From Actinophytocola sp036378875 (GTDB taxonomy: Bacteria > Actinomycetota > Actinomycetes > Mycobacteriales > Pseudonocardiaceae): 64,000 nucleotides of DNA. Under the pieces are notes generated by a model. The model made no database searches and had not been told where the DNA came from. It saw only the letters and a list, made by a program, of their open reading frames with translations. Each line of letters starts with the position of its first letter. The stretch's first letter is position 1. The stretch covers positions 62,001 to 126,000 of the forward strand of contig NZ_DASUVO010000003.1 of the NCBI RefSeq assembly GCF_036378875.1, read 5' to 3'. The position numbers and the translations under genes are program-made. This document shows positions 49,002 to 57,987 of the stretch, piece after piece.

Positions 49002-49469
49002 TCACTTGGTGGGGGAGTCACCGGGCTTGATGTTGGTGATCACCGGCTGCTGCCCGGCCGGGGCGGCGTGCCGCGGCGTGGGTGGGGCGCCGCTGGGCTG
49101 TGCCGGCGTACCGACCGGCGGTGTCACCATCGTGTCCGTGCTCGCCGGCTCACGCCGGTCGTCGCCGTTGTTCAGTTGCTTGGCGAGTTTGTCCCGTTCG
49201 CGTGCTGCCGTCCGGGCCTCACGCCGCGCCTCGCGGTAGCGTGCCCGGTTCTCCCGCGCCCTGCGACCCGCGGACATGATCATCCACAGACCCAGCAGGA
49301 ACACCACCGCCACCACCATGCCGGCGACGAACGCCTCCATCATGGACGCGTTGGTCCAGTCCCGGCCGAACATCGTGACTGTTTGTTCCGCGCCGCCGTT
49401 GTTGTAAGCGATCAGCAGCACGCCTGCGGCGCCGCTCACCACCAGCAGCAGCAAACCGAGGATCAGCAT
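49002..49469 (-). CDS. Small two-helix membrane protein
   Basis: A 155-residue protein with helices at about residues 2-22 (ILGLLLLVVSGAAGVLLIAY) and 45-65 (MEAFVAGMVVAVVFLLGLWMI), then a strongly basic segment ARRARENRARYREARREARTAARERDKLAKQL likely to form a coiled coil, and a Pro-rich disordered tail. It resembles LapA-domain membrane proteins. GAGGAGGTG lies 9 nt before the ATG. Function unknown; a similar small membrane protein gene follows upstream at 49593. Confidence 0.75.
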   Translation of the reverse strand: MLILGLLLLVVSGAAGVLLIAYNNGGAEQTVTMFGRDWTNASMMEAFVAGMVVAVVFLLGLWMIMSAGRRARENRARYREARREARTAARERDKLAKQLNNGDDRREPASTDTMVTPPVGTPAQPSGAPPTPRHAAPAGQQPVITNIKPGDSPTK

Positions 49470-49592
49470 GCTTCGCGCACCTCCTCATCGACCCTGTCAC
49501 CGCGCGAGTACCCAGAGCGGTGACATGTCAACCATCCGTTCCGTGGCGACCCGGACGGGCCACCACGGTCCAGACCAAAGAGGGCGGACAGC

Positions 49593-49934
49593 TCAGTCCG
49601 CGGCTCGCGCCAGCCGGGCGGCGAGGAACATCGCGAAACCCAGTGCGGCGCCGAGCAGCGCGACCATGACGCCGAGCGCGATACCCAGCACGACGAGGAC
49701 GACGACGAAAAGCAGCACTCGCAGCAGCGCCACGCGCAAGGTGGGCGCCAGGTCGCCGACGACCAACTCGGCCATCCTTAACAACCGGTCCCTCATCGCG
49801 GCCTGCGGCACGGGTGCGCTGCGCACCTGCCGGTCATCCGGCCGCTCGGGTTCCTCGGACACCGTGAACCGCACGGTCCTGCGGCTCTTCGGTTGACGCT
49901 CGGGGTCGGTCGGTCTGCTCTTGTCTGGTGTCAT
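49593..49934 (-). CDS. Small membrane protein
   Basis: A 113-residue protein: an Arg/Pro-rich, probably cytoplasmic N-terminus (TPDKSRPTDPERQPKSRRTVRFTVSEEPERP), then one long hydrophobic region RVLLFVVVLVVLGIALGVMVALLGAALGFAMFLAARLA, enough for two helices. Start uncertain: ATG 49934 or ATG 50030; neither has a good ribosome site. No family recognised. Confidence 0.6.
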   Translation of the reverse strand: MTPDKSRPTDPERQPKSRRTVRFTVSEEPERPDDRQVRSAPVPQAAMRDRLLRMAELVVGDLAPTLRVALLRVLLFVVVLVVLGIALGVMVALLGAALGFAMFLAARLARAAD

Positions 49935-50417
49935 GGCGGTTTCGGGCCTCACCCTGGTCACCGTTCCGTGCTTCCTCGTTTCCGTTCTCGCCGCCGTATC
50001 CGGCGCACCTGGAACACGGAACGTCACCATGACTTCCAGTTCCAGCAGGGAGCCACGTTCGGGTTAGGCGCTTGTGCTCCCCAGGCGCGCGACCATCTTC
50101 TCTTATTGATCTTGTTACAAGGGTGTGACCCGCCGGCAAAACGATGAACGGTCCGTATAAATCGTTGAGCGGACGACTACCCGCAGTCAACGCAGAGGCC
50201 ACGGAAAAGGCAGATGCACATGCATCCGGCGAGTGCCGGCTCACCTGCGTTTTCGTTACAGGAAGCACGTTCGGGTAATGGGCTGTGACTCGCAACGGGT
50301 GATGAAACAACCGCCCGCATGTTCACTATGCGTTACCTATCCGCCATGCGCGTATACGTAACAGCCGGGGAAGGCGACTAGCCTTCATGACGACCATTTC
50401 GGACCTGGGGGCGCGAC
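49935..50417. other. 480-bp region upstream of the Roco gene
   Basis: No supported gene, apart from a possible N-terminal extension of the preceding gene. It is less GC-rich from 50095 onward. CACGTTCGGGT occurs twice (near 50053 and 50268), CTTGT-T-ACAAG is a small palindrome near 50110-50120, and CGTATACG is a palindrome near 50350. GTTAC/GTAAC elements recur towards the gene. It must hold the Roco promoter. Confidence 0.5.
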
Positions 50418-53400
50418 ATGGGTGTCGGCAACGACGAGGCTCTTCGGCGCGTCGACGATGCGATCACGAAAGGGCTCACCTCGCTCGACCTGAGCGATCT
50501 CCGGTTGACCGAGCTGCCGCCGCGGATCGCCGAGCTGGGGGACCTGACCGAACTGAACCTCGCGGACAACCGGCTTTCGGCGTTACCCGGCTGGGTCGGC
50601 GGATTGGCGAAGCTCCGCAACCTCGATGTCGGTAGAAATCGCCTCGACCGGCTGCCGCCGGAACTCGCCGGGTCGGCCGCGCTGACCGAGCTGGACCTCT
50701 ACAAGAACAGGTTCACCGAGCTGCCGACTTGGCTGCGCGATCTGCCGGCACTCACGAAACTCGAAGTCGGCGGCAATCGGCTGGACGCCGTGCCCGACTG
50801 GCTCGGCACGATGACCGGACTGTCGAGCCTCGCCATCGGCAGCCTCGGCCTGGAAACCGTGCCAGAGTGGCTCCGCGACCTCACCGGCCTGACCGAGCTG
50901 TGGCTGCACGACAACGGCCTCGCCGAGGTCCCGGGGTGGCTCGGCGACCTCACCGCCCTCACCCGTCTGGACCTCGACGACAACCGGCTCAGCGTGCTGC
51001 CCGCGCAGCTGTCCCGCCTGACCGCGCTGACCGACCTTCGGATCGACGGCAACCGGTTCGGCGAACTACCCGAGTGGTTGGGCGAGCTAACCGCACTCAC
51101 TCGGCTGGACCTGCACCATAACCGGCTGACGCGGCTCCCTGACCGGATGGGCGAGCTGACCAACCTGACCGAGTTGCGGCTAGGTGACAACAGGTTCGTG
51201 GAGCTACCCGACAGTCTGGGCAACCTCACCGGCCTCAGGACCCTCAAGCTCACCCGCTGCCGGCTCGACACGGTGCCGGACTGGGTCGCCAACTTGACCG
51301 GGCTGACCGAACTCGTGCTCAGCGGCAACTTCCTCGCCGAGCTGCCGGACTGGCTCAGGAATCTCACCTCGCTCACAACGCTGTGGCTCAGCGGCAACAG
51401 GTTCACCGAACCACCTGCGTGCGTCGCCGGCCTGACGAGCCTCGAAGTGCTCGATCTCGGCTACTCCCGGCTCGACGCGGTTCCCGACTGGATCGCCAAC
51501 CTCAGCGGACTCACCGGGCTGTGGCTGGGCGGCAACCGGCTGACCGAACTGCCCAACTGGCTCGGTGACCTCACCAACCTCACGTTCCTCGACCTGACCG
51601 ACAACCGGTTGACACAGGTGCCCCGGTTGAGCACCGTCACCGACCTGCGACTGGAGGGCAACAGGCTCACGGAGGTGCCGAACTGGCTCGCGACCGCCAC
51701 CGGTGTCACTCGGCTCGACCTCGACCGCAACAGGATCACCACACTGCCCGACTGGATCGGCGGCCTGACCAACCTGACCGTTTTGAACATCGGTGGCTGC
51801 GGGCTGACCGACGTGCCGGAGTGGCTGCCCCGCCTGACCAAGCTCACCGAGCTCTCGCTCGCCAACAACCGGCTCACCGGGCTTCCCGACTGGTTCGGTG
51901 AACTCGCCAACATCACCAAGCTCTACCTGAACAACAACAGGCTCGTCGATCTGCCCACTGGGCTCCGCGGACTCACCCAGCTCACCGTGCTCGAAGTCGG
52001 CCAATGTGCCCTCCACGAGATGCCCGAATGGCTTGCCGAGCTGGCCGACCTCGACGAACTGCGACTCGACAACAACCGCCTCACCGGGCTCCCGAACCGC
52101 ATCGGCAACCTCACGAAGCTGCACCTGAACCACAACAGGTTCGCGAGCGTGCCACCACAGCTGGCGAAGCTGACCAACCTGACCGAGCTCGACCTCAGTG
52201 GGAACCACCTCATCGAGCTACCCGACTGGATCGGCAACCTCACCCAGCTGACCACGCTCTACCTGAACAACGGCAGGTTCATGAGCTTGCCGAACAAACT
52301 CGGCGCCCTCACCAATCTCGAGGTGCTCCAGCTGGGTTACTGCCACCTCGACGCGGTACCTGAGTGGGTGGCCGGCCTCACCGCTCTCACCTCGCTGTCG
52401 TTGATCGGCAACGAACTCGCCGACCTACCCGACTGGATCGGCACGCTCACCGGACTGAACGCCCTGTATCTCACCAACAACAAACTCTCCACGCTACCGA
52501 GCAGCATCACCGAGCTCACTGGGCTGAACACGTTGTGGGCCGACGGCAACAGGCTTTCCGCCGTTCCCGATGAGCTGAGGGCTCTGACCAGGCTGAAGGG
52601 CCTCGACCTCAGCAACAACCTGATCACCGCGGTACCCGACTGGCTCGGAGAACTGTCGCGGCTCACCAAACTTGAACTCGGCGGATGCCAGCTGACCGAG
52701 GTGCCGTCATGGCTCGCCGACCTGACCGGACTTGTCGACCTCAACCTCAGTAACAACTCGTTGACCGAGCTTCCCGACTGGACAGCTGACCTGGCGGGGC
52801 TCAAGAACCTGGTCCTCAAGGGAAACCAGATCGCCGCGTTGCCGGTGTCCCTGTCGACCCTGACCGGTCTCCACACCATCAACGTGATGGGCTGCCGACT
52901 CACCGAACTACCACCGTGGTTGCCGCGGCTGAACGGGCTCACCTTCCTGTACCTCGATGACAACCCGCTGACCGAGTTGCCCGAACTGCTCGGCGATCTG
53001 GCCGGCCTGTCGGCGCTGAGTCTCACCGGCTGCGGACTCACCGAAGTGCCGCCGTGGTTACGCCGGCTCACCGGCCTCACCACCCTGTACCTGGACAACA
53101 ACTCGTTGACAGATCTGCCGGACTGGATGTCCGAACTCACGAACCTCACCGCACTGTGGCTCAGCCGTAATCCACTTTCGACCATCCCCGTCCCGCTGGC
53201 GGCACTGACACAGGTCACCTCTCTGGCGCTGGCGCGGTGTCAGCTCACCGAGCTACCCGAGTGGTTGGGGAACCTCACCGGACTGACGTGGCTCTACCTC
53301 GAACACAACTCGCTGACCACGTTGCCGGACTGCATCGCCGATCTCGCGGGCCTGACGACGCTGTGGCTGGAAGGCAACGAGCTGACCACGTTGCCGGACA

Positions 53401-55925
53401 ACGTGTGTGAGCTCACCGGCCTCGTCTCGTTGCGCCTCGGCGACAACCGACTGACGGCCTTGCCAGCCAACCTCGGCGCCCTGACCGGTCTCAAGGAACT
53501 GAGGGTCGAGGACAACCAGCTGACCACCCTGCCGAGCAGCGTCGCGGGACTGACCGGCCTGACCGGGGTGGTGATCAGCAACAACCGGCTCGTCGAGCTG
53601 CCCGAGTGCTTCGCCCGGCTCACCAGGCTGACTGACCTGCAGGCCAACAACAACCTGTTCACCACGCTCCCCGACTGGCTGACCGAACTGCCGAACCTGA
53701 CCGAGATCTCCGTGAGCGCCAACCCGCTCGTCAGCCCTCCCCCGGAGATCGCGGCCGCCGGGTCGGCGTCGCTGATGGCGTTCCTCAGCGACCGTGGGAA
53801 GGGCAGCTCGAAACAGTGGGTGTCGAAGCTGCTGATCGTCGGGGAGGGCGGTGTCGGCAAGACCTCTCTCGTGCGTGCGCTCGCCGGCGAACCGCACGAC
53901 CCCGAGGAGAAGTCCACACACGGGCTGATGATCAAGGAACTCCTCGTCACGCACCCGGAGGAGTCCGTCAACATGCGACTGTCCGCATGGGACTTCGGCG
54001 GGCAGCAGATCTACCACGCCACACACCAGTTCTTCCTCACCAACCGGTCGCTCTTCCTGCTGTTGTGGAACTCCCGGGCCGGTTGGGAGCAGGGCAAGCT
54101 GCGGTACTGGCTCGACATCATCACCGCCCGCGCGCCGGAGTCACCGATCGTGCTCGTGGCCACGCACGTCGGCGACCGGCCCGTCGACCTGCCGCTGTAC
54201 GAGCTGCGGCAGGAGTACCCGAAGATCGTCGACAGCCTGGCCATGGACAACGCGACTCGTGAAGGGGTCACCGCCCTGCGCGAGCGGCTGGCCGGGGAGG
54301 CCGCGCGCCTGCCGCTCATGGGGTCGGAGTGGCCGACGTCCTGGCTCGCCGCGGCCGAGGCGGTACGCGGCGCGCGGGAGAACCACGTGACGCCAAGCCG
54401 GCTGTGGCGGATGATGGCCGCTGCCGGGGTCCGCGACAGGACACTCCAGCGCTACATCGCGGTCGCGTTGCACCAGCTCGGCGACATCCTGTACTACAGC
54501 GACGATCCCGAGCTCTCGGAAACCGTTGTGCTGCAACCGTCCTGGGTCAACGAGTACATCAGCATGGTGCTCGACAGCGACGAGGTCGCCCGCTCCCACG
54601 GTCTGCTGAAGCGCCCGCACCTCAACGAGCTGTGGGCGGACCTCGACCCGGGACTGCGGAACCACTTCCTCGGCATGATGGACCGCTACGACCTGTCCTA
54701 CCGGATCCAGGGCGGCCAGGCCGGCGACGTCAGCCTCGTGGTCGAACGTCTGCAGTGGAACCCACCCGAGTTCCAGCCGGAGTGGGACGAGATCGGACAG
54801 CGACCGAACACCCGGGAGATCCGGGTCCTCTACCAGCTCAACACCATGCTGCCCGGCATCCCCACCTGGTTCATCGCGCGGTCGCACCGGTTCAGCAAGA
54901 AGATGCACTGGCGCACCGGCGCCCTGCTCGGCCACGGCGACGGGCGGCACCTCGCGCTCGTCCGAGCGGACACCCACCGCAACATCGTCGAGCTGGCCGT
55001 GCGTGGACCCGCGCCCGACGTGTTCTTCTCCATCCTCGACGACGGGCTCAACCTGACGCTGGAACGCTTCCCCGGCCTGCAGATCACCCGCCAGGTGCCG
55101 TGCCGGTGCGCACCGGGCTGCCAGGAGCTGTTCGACTACAGGGATCTCCGCGCCCGACTGGAACGCACACCGCCCAAGCACACGATCGAGTGCCGCAAGT
55201 CCGGGGACGACATGTCCGTGCCGGAACTGCTTCTCGGGCTCGCACCGTCCGAACGCGACACGAAGCGGATGAGCACGGAGCAGATCGCGACCGTCCTCAC
55301 CGAACTCTCCGAGCGTGTCGAGGAACAGGGCGCGTTCGCGCAGCGGCAGTTCCTCAAGATGCAGCGGCAGCTCCAGGTGCAGCAGGAAGCACGGTGCCCC
55401 AGTGTCTTCGCGATCGTGCAGACCAGGAAGAAGCTGACCGGCAGCGCCTACGAGCTGCGGCTGTACTGCGAGGAACCCGGCGCGTGGCACCGCCTGCCGG
55501 AACCGGCGGGCTGCTACCCGATCACCCAACCAGCGGAGTGGTTCCGCAAGCTCGGCCCGTACGTGCAGCACCTCATCAAGGGCCTCAAGCACGTGGCCCC
55601 GCTGGTCGGGCCGGTGCTCGGCATCGCCGTCGAGAAGCTCGACTCGCAGGTGAAGGCCGACGCCGACCTGATGAAGGAACTCGTGAGCCAGCTGCCCGAC
55701 GAGGTCAAGCACAAGGTGGAACCGACCAAACTGGACGATGCGGACACCGCCCCGGCGGCCCGGGCGGCGAACGACGCCGACTACCGCGCGCTCCAGTCCA
55801 TGCTGGACAAGCTCGACCCCGCCCGTTCGTGGGGCGGCCTGTCCAGGACGGTGACACCGGAGGGCCTCACGCTGTACCTGTGCGCCGATCACCTCGCCGG
55901 CTACCGGCAGCCCGCCGCCGGTTAG
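50418..55925 (+). CDS. Bacterial Roco protein: 48 leucine-rich repeats, Roc GTPase, COR domain
   Basis: An 1,835-residue cytoplasmic protein. Residues about 20-1120 are 48 leucine-rich repeats of 23 residues (pattern LTxLxLxxNxLxxLPxWLxx). The Roc GTPase follows: P-loop GEGGVGKT 1142-1149, switch II DFGGQ 1192-1196, and THVGD 1249-1253 in the G4 position, the Roco form of NKxD. COR is about 1300-1610 (WLAAAEAVRGARENHVTPSR; VVLQPSWVNEYISMVLDSD) with a Cys cluster C1562, C1564, C1568, C1592. The last 180 residues are an unassigned tail with an amphipathic helical stretch (VQHLIKGLKHVAPLVGPVLGIAVEKL). This is the LRR-Roc-COR plan of LRRK2 without a kinase. ATG 50418 has GGGGG 7 nt upstream. Monocistronic. 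Role unknown. Confidence 0.92.
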   Translation: MGVGNDEALRRVDDAITKGLTSLDLSDLRLTELPPRIAELGDLTELNLADNRLSALPGWVGGLAKLRNLDVGRNRLDRLPPELAGSAALTELDLYKNRFTELPTWLRDLPALTKLEVGGNRLDAVPDWLGTMTGLSSLAIGSLGLETVPEWLRDLTGLTELWLHDNGLAEVPGWLGDLTALTRLDLDDNRLSVLPAQLSRLTALTDLRIDGNRFGELPEWLGELTALTRLDLHHNRLTRLPDRMGELTNLTELRLGDNRFVELPDSLGNLTGLRTLKLTRCRLDTVPDWVANLTGLTELVLSGNFLAELPDWLRNLTSLTTLWLSGNRFTEPPACVAGLTSLEVLDLGYSRLDAVPDWIANLSGLTGLWLGGNRLTELPNWLGDLTNLTFLDLTDNRLTQVPRLSTVTDLRLEGNRLTEVPNWLATATGVTRLDLDRNRITTLPDWIGGLTNLTVLNIGGCGLTDVPEWLPRLTKLTELSLANNRLTGLPDWFGELANITKLYLNNNRLVDLPTGLRGLTQLTVLEVGQCALHEMPEWLAELADLDELRLDNNRLTGLPNRIGNLTKLHLNHNRFASVPPQLAKLTNLTELDLSGNHLIELPDWIGNLTQLTTLYLNNGRFMSLPNKLGALTNLEVLQLGYCHLDAVPEWVAGLTALTSLSLIGNELADLPDWIGTLTGLNALYLTNNKLSTLPSSITELTGLNTLWADGNRLSAVPDELRALTRLKGLDLSNNLITAVPDWLGELSRLTKLELGGCQLTEVPSWLADLTGLVDLNLSNNSLTELPDWTADLAGLKNLVLKGNQIAALPVSLSTLTGLHTINVMGCRLTELPPWLPRLNGLTFLYLDDNPLTELPELLGDLAGLSALSLTGCGLTEVPPWLRRLTGLTTLYLDNNSLTDLPDWMSELTNLTALWLSRNPLSTIPVPLAALTQVTSLALARCQLTELPEWLGNLTGLTWLYLEHNSLTTLPDCIADLAGLTTLWLEGNELTTLPDNVCELTGLVSLRLGDNRLTALPANLGALTGLKELRVEDNQLTTLPSSVAGLTGLTGVVISNNRLVELPECFARLTRLTDLQANNNLFTTLPDWLTELPNLTEISVSANPLVSPPPEIAAAGSASLMAFLSDRGKGSSKQWVSKLLIVGEGGVGKTSLVRALAGEPHDPEEKSTHGLMIKELLVTHPEESVNMRLSAWDFGGQQIYHATHQFFLTNRSLFLLLWNSRAGWEQGKLRYWLDIITARAPESPIVLVATHVGDRPVDLPLYELRQEYPKIVDSLAMDNATREGVTALRERLAGEAARLPLMGSEWPTSWLAAAEAVRGARENHVTPSRLWRMMAAAGVRDRTLQRYIAVALHQLGDILYYSDDPELSETVVLQPSWVNEYISMVLDSDEVARSHGLLKRPHLNELWADLDPGLRNHFLGMMDRYDLSYRIQGGQAGDVSLVVERLQWNPPEFQPEWDEIGQRPNTREIRVLYQLNTMLPGIPTWFIARSHRFSKKMHWRTGALLGHGDGRHLALVRADTHRNIVELAVRGPAPDVFFSILDDGLNLTLERFPGLQITRQVPCRCAPGCQELFDYRDLRARLERTPPKHTIECRKSGDDMSVPELLLGLAPSERDTKRMSTEQIATVLTELSERVEEQGAFAQRQFLKMQRQLQVQQEARCPSVFAIVQTRKKLTGSAYELRLYCEEPGAWHRLPEPAGCYPITQPAEWFRKLGPYVQHLIKGLKHVAPLVGPVLGIAVEKLDSQVKADADLMKELVSQLPDEVKHKVEPTKLDDADTAPAARAANDADYRALQSMLDKLDPARSWGGLSRTVTPEGLTLYLCADHLAGYRQPAAG

Positions 55926-56602
55926 AGCTGCGGGCCGTACCGTTCTGCCCACCACGTGCGCCAGCGCTCGGTGAGATCGGCCAGTTGTTCGTCGGTGAGG
56001 CCGTAGGTCGACAGCACGGCCATCGCGACACCGTCCGGTTTGGCTTCGGTCGGCTCGCAGCTCGCGACGACGAGAAGCCCGTCGCCCCACGCGTCCACGG
56101 TGACGCCCACCTGGTTGTCGGCTCGGTACCAGACCTCGGTCTTGACGTCCTCACCGACGAGGTGGCCGCCGCCCAACTCAAGGTCCTGCTCGAGATCCCG
56201 CCCGGACTTGTTGTGGCTGTGGAGGAAAACGGTCCGACGCGGTTTGCCGGGCTGCCGCTCGACGGCGAAGCGGAGCTGGTTGAGGAAGACGATCCAGCCC
56301 TCGGTGATGTCCTCGTAGTAGGCGTCCCAGTCGGGATTGACCCCCTTCGGCGCACGGGTGAGCGTGACGCGCGTGCCGTCACCGTGCGGTTCGAGGCGGA
56401 TGAGCTCGCCCTCCTGCACGCCGAGCGTGTGTGCCTCGGGATCCTCCGAGTGGTGGTTGAAGTAGATGAGGTCGATCTCCTCGTCGAGACCCTCGAACTC
56501 CCAGCCGTGCCAGTGGCGGATGGTGTCCCTGTCCCGCAGCGCACGCCAGACGGTGTCGACCGGCGCGGCGATCGTGACCTCGATACGAGGTGGCTCGTTC
56601 AT
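55922..56602 (-). CDS. SRPBCC (AHSA1/START-like) family protein
   Basis: A 226-residue protein with a single helix-grip domain at the N-terminus (RIEVTIAAPVDTVWRALRDRDTIRHWHGWEFEGLDEEIDLIYF) and a duplicated, weaker second half. Proteins of this type are frequently paired with ArsR-like regulators, and here the ATG overlaps the stop of such a regulator. It may bind a hydrophobic ligand. Its stop overlaps the convergent Roco stop by 4 nt. Confidence 0.85.
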   Translation of the reverse strand: MNEPPRIEVTIAAPVDTVWRALRDRDTIRHWHGWEFEGLDEEIDLIYFNHHSEDPEAHTLGVQEGELIRLEPHGDGTRVTLTRAPKGVNPDWDAYYEDITEGWIVFLNQLRFAVERQPGKPRRTVFLHSHNKSGRDLEQDLELGGGHLVGEDVKTEVWYRADNQVGVTVDAWGDGLLVVASCEPTEAKPDGVAMAVLSTYGLTDEQLADLTERWRTWWAERYGPQL

Positions 56603-57162
56603 GTCTCTCCTCGGGGTTCCGGATGTCCGCCGACGACCACGCGATAAGGCCGTCCGCCAGCGGTGTCGAATCGGGCCACGACGGCCTTGAGTGCCTCGGC
56701 CAGCTCGTCGGTGAAGGCGTGCACGTCTTGTGGCGTCCCGAACCGGACGGTCGTCTCGACGGTGAACGTGAGCAGGCGCTTGCCGGTGTCGGCCGCCGCG
56801 GACTGCATGCGCGCGACGTCCCGCACGGTCCCGGCCGCGACGGCGACGAGGTGTTCCGCGGCGTACTGGTCGTGGATGTGGGTGAACTCGTCCTCGATGA
56901 CGGTTGGATCCACGACGAGCGCGCCGGGCCGTGTGCGGAAGACCCGCTCGACGAAGCCCCGCCGCGGCCGCTCCTCGACGAGCTCGATGAGCCGGGCGTC
57001 CTCGAGCGCGCGGAGGTGGTAGTTGACCCGCTGCCGGGGCACGTCGAGCACGGCGGCGAGCCCGGTCGCCGACGCGGGCTCCCGAAGCAGGGAGAGCAGC
57101 CGCCGCCGGATCGGGGACAGCGCCCGCCGGACCTGCTCCGGCTCGTCGAGGTAGGTGGCCAC
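56599..57162 (-). CDS. ArsR-family (HTH_20) transcriptional regulator
   Basis: A 187-residue winged-helix regulator. The DNA-binding part is QVRRALSPIRRRLLSLLREPASATGLAAVLDVPRQRVNYHLRALEDARLIELVEERPRRGFVERVFR (about residues 10-75), with no metal-binding Cys, so it is not a metal sensor. The rest is a helical ligand/dimer region. A perfect -35 TTGACA (57198-57193), 18-bp spacer and GATGAT (57174-57169) lie 6 nt before the GTG at 57162, which is why this start is preferred over GTG 57168. Coupled to the SRPBCC gene by ATGA overlap. Probably autoregulated. Confidence 0.87.
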   Translation of the reverse strand: MATYLDEPEQVRRALSPIRRRLLSLLREPASATGLAAVLDVPRQRVNYHLRALEDARLIELVEERPRRGFVERVFRTRPGALVVDPTVIEDEFTHIHDQYAAEHLVAVAAGTVRDVARMQSAAADTGKRLLTFTVETTVRFGTPQDVHAFTDELAEALKAVVARFDTAGGRPYRVVVGGHPEPRGET

Positions 57163-57168
57163 GGTCAC

Positions 57169-57199
57169 ATCATCGCAATTGACAGATTTTTTTGTCAAT
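57169..57199 (-). promoter_or_regulatory. Promoter and operator of the ArsR/SRPBCC operon
   Basis: -35 TTGACA (57198-57193) and -10 GATGAT (57174-57169) with an 18-bp spacer. ATTGACA (57178-57184) and TGTCAAT (57193-57199) form a perfect inverted repeat over the -35 and spacer. The AT-rich island is striking in this DNA. Confidence 0.7.
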
Positions 57200-57230
57200 A
57201 TGCCCGTGTGGGCACGAAACCGCACTTCGG

Positions 57231-57296
57231 GGTGGCTGAACGCGTAACTCGCAGGGGCCGAACGCGCGACTCGCGGGGGCTGAAGGCGCGACTCGC
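57231..57296. repeat. Three tandem 22-bp repeats
   Basis: Units at 57231-57252, 57253-57274 and 57275-57296 share the pattern GG(C/T)GAA(C/G)GCG and end ACTCGC. They differ by three to five bases and lie 20 bp before the start of the next gene, downstream of the ArsR promoter. Confidence 0.75.
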
Positions 57297-57315
57297 GGCT
57301 GGCACACTGTCCGCC

Positions 57316-57987
57316 GTGGGGGAAGACGAGATCAACGAGAGCAAGGGCGTCCTGGTCGTGCGGTGGGCCGGGTTGCCGGTGGCCGGCGCACTGGTCGTCC
57401 TGCTGCTGAAACTCCTGGTGAGCTGGCTGTTGACGCTGCCATGGGCGCCGTACCGAGGGCTGCTGAAGCTGGTCGACTCGATCCCGGAGCCGTGGGCGAC
57501 GCTCGGCGCGCTGGCCGTCGGGGCCGCTGGCGGGCTCGTCCTGTCGGTGATGGCGCACGGCGAGCGGCTGGCGGTGGCGGTGTCCGCGGAGCGGGTCGTG
57601 CTGGAGGGCGACGGGTACGCGGGGTCGTTCGACCGGGACGACGTCGCGGCGGTGTTCGTCGACAAGAAGCACCTGGTGCTGCTTGGCCATGACACCGGCG
57701 AACTGGTCCGCCGGCCGTCCGAACTGGACGTCGCCGGGCTCAAGACCGTGTTCACCAGACACGACTACCCGTGGCGGGACGGCGACCCGCATGCCGGCGA
57801 GTACCGTCGGTGGGTGCCGGACATGGAAGGCCTGCCTCCAGGCGCGAACGCGCTGCTGGCCGTGCGGGCGAAGAAGCTGGGCTCGCTCGACGACACCGAG
57901 GCCAAGGAACTGCGGGCGGAGCTGGTGAAGCTGGGCGTTGTGGTGCGGGACAGCAAGAGCAAGCAGTACTGGCGACTGGTCCGATGA
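57316..57987 (+). CDS. Membrane protein, YqeB-like
   Basis: A 223-residue protein. Two helices lie near residues 20-40 (LPVAGALVVLLLKLLVSWLLTLPW) and 60-80 (WATLGALAVGAAGGLVLSVMAHG); the rest is a soluble domain with beta character (RLAVAVSAERVVLEGDGYAGSFDRDDVAAVFVDKKHLVLLGHDTGELVRRPSEL, then a C-terminal helix-rich SLDDTEAKELRAELVKLGVVVRD). The arrangement fits the actinobacterial YqeB family as I remember it. GTG at 57316 is 7 nt after CACACT. The stop overlaps the next ATG (ATGA). Function unknown. Confidence 0.75.
   Translation: MGEDEINESKGVLVVRWAGLPVAGALVVLLLKLLVSWLLTLPWAPYRGLLKLVDSIPEPWATLGALAVGAAGGLVLSVMAHGERLAVAVSAERVVLEGDGYAGSFDRDDVAAVFVDKKHLVLLGHDTGELVRRPSELDVAGLKTVFTRHDYPWRDGDPHAGEYRRWVPDMEGLPPGANALLAVRAKKLGSLDDTEAKELRAELVKLGVVVRDSKSKQYWRLVR

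Noticed and set aside
50583..53220. Repetitive DNA with about 69-bp period considered as CRISPR or satellite
   Set aside because: The period is three times the 23-residue LRR unit and the units diverge as protein repeats; no constant repeat with variable spacers.
50418..55925. Roco gene considered as part of a defence island
   Set aside because: No restriction, toxin, reverse transcriptase or nuclease gene lies beside it in this window; the neighbours are an SRPBCC/ArsR pair and small membrane proteins.
54141..56090. 649-codon minus-strand frame under the Roco GTPase region
   Set aside because: Antisense to clear Roc and COR motifs; no recognisable domain.
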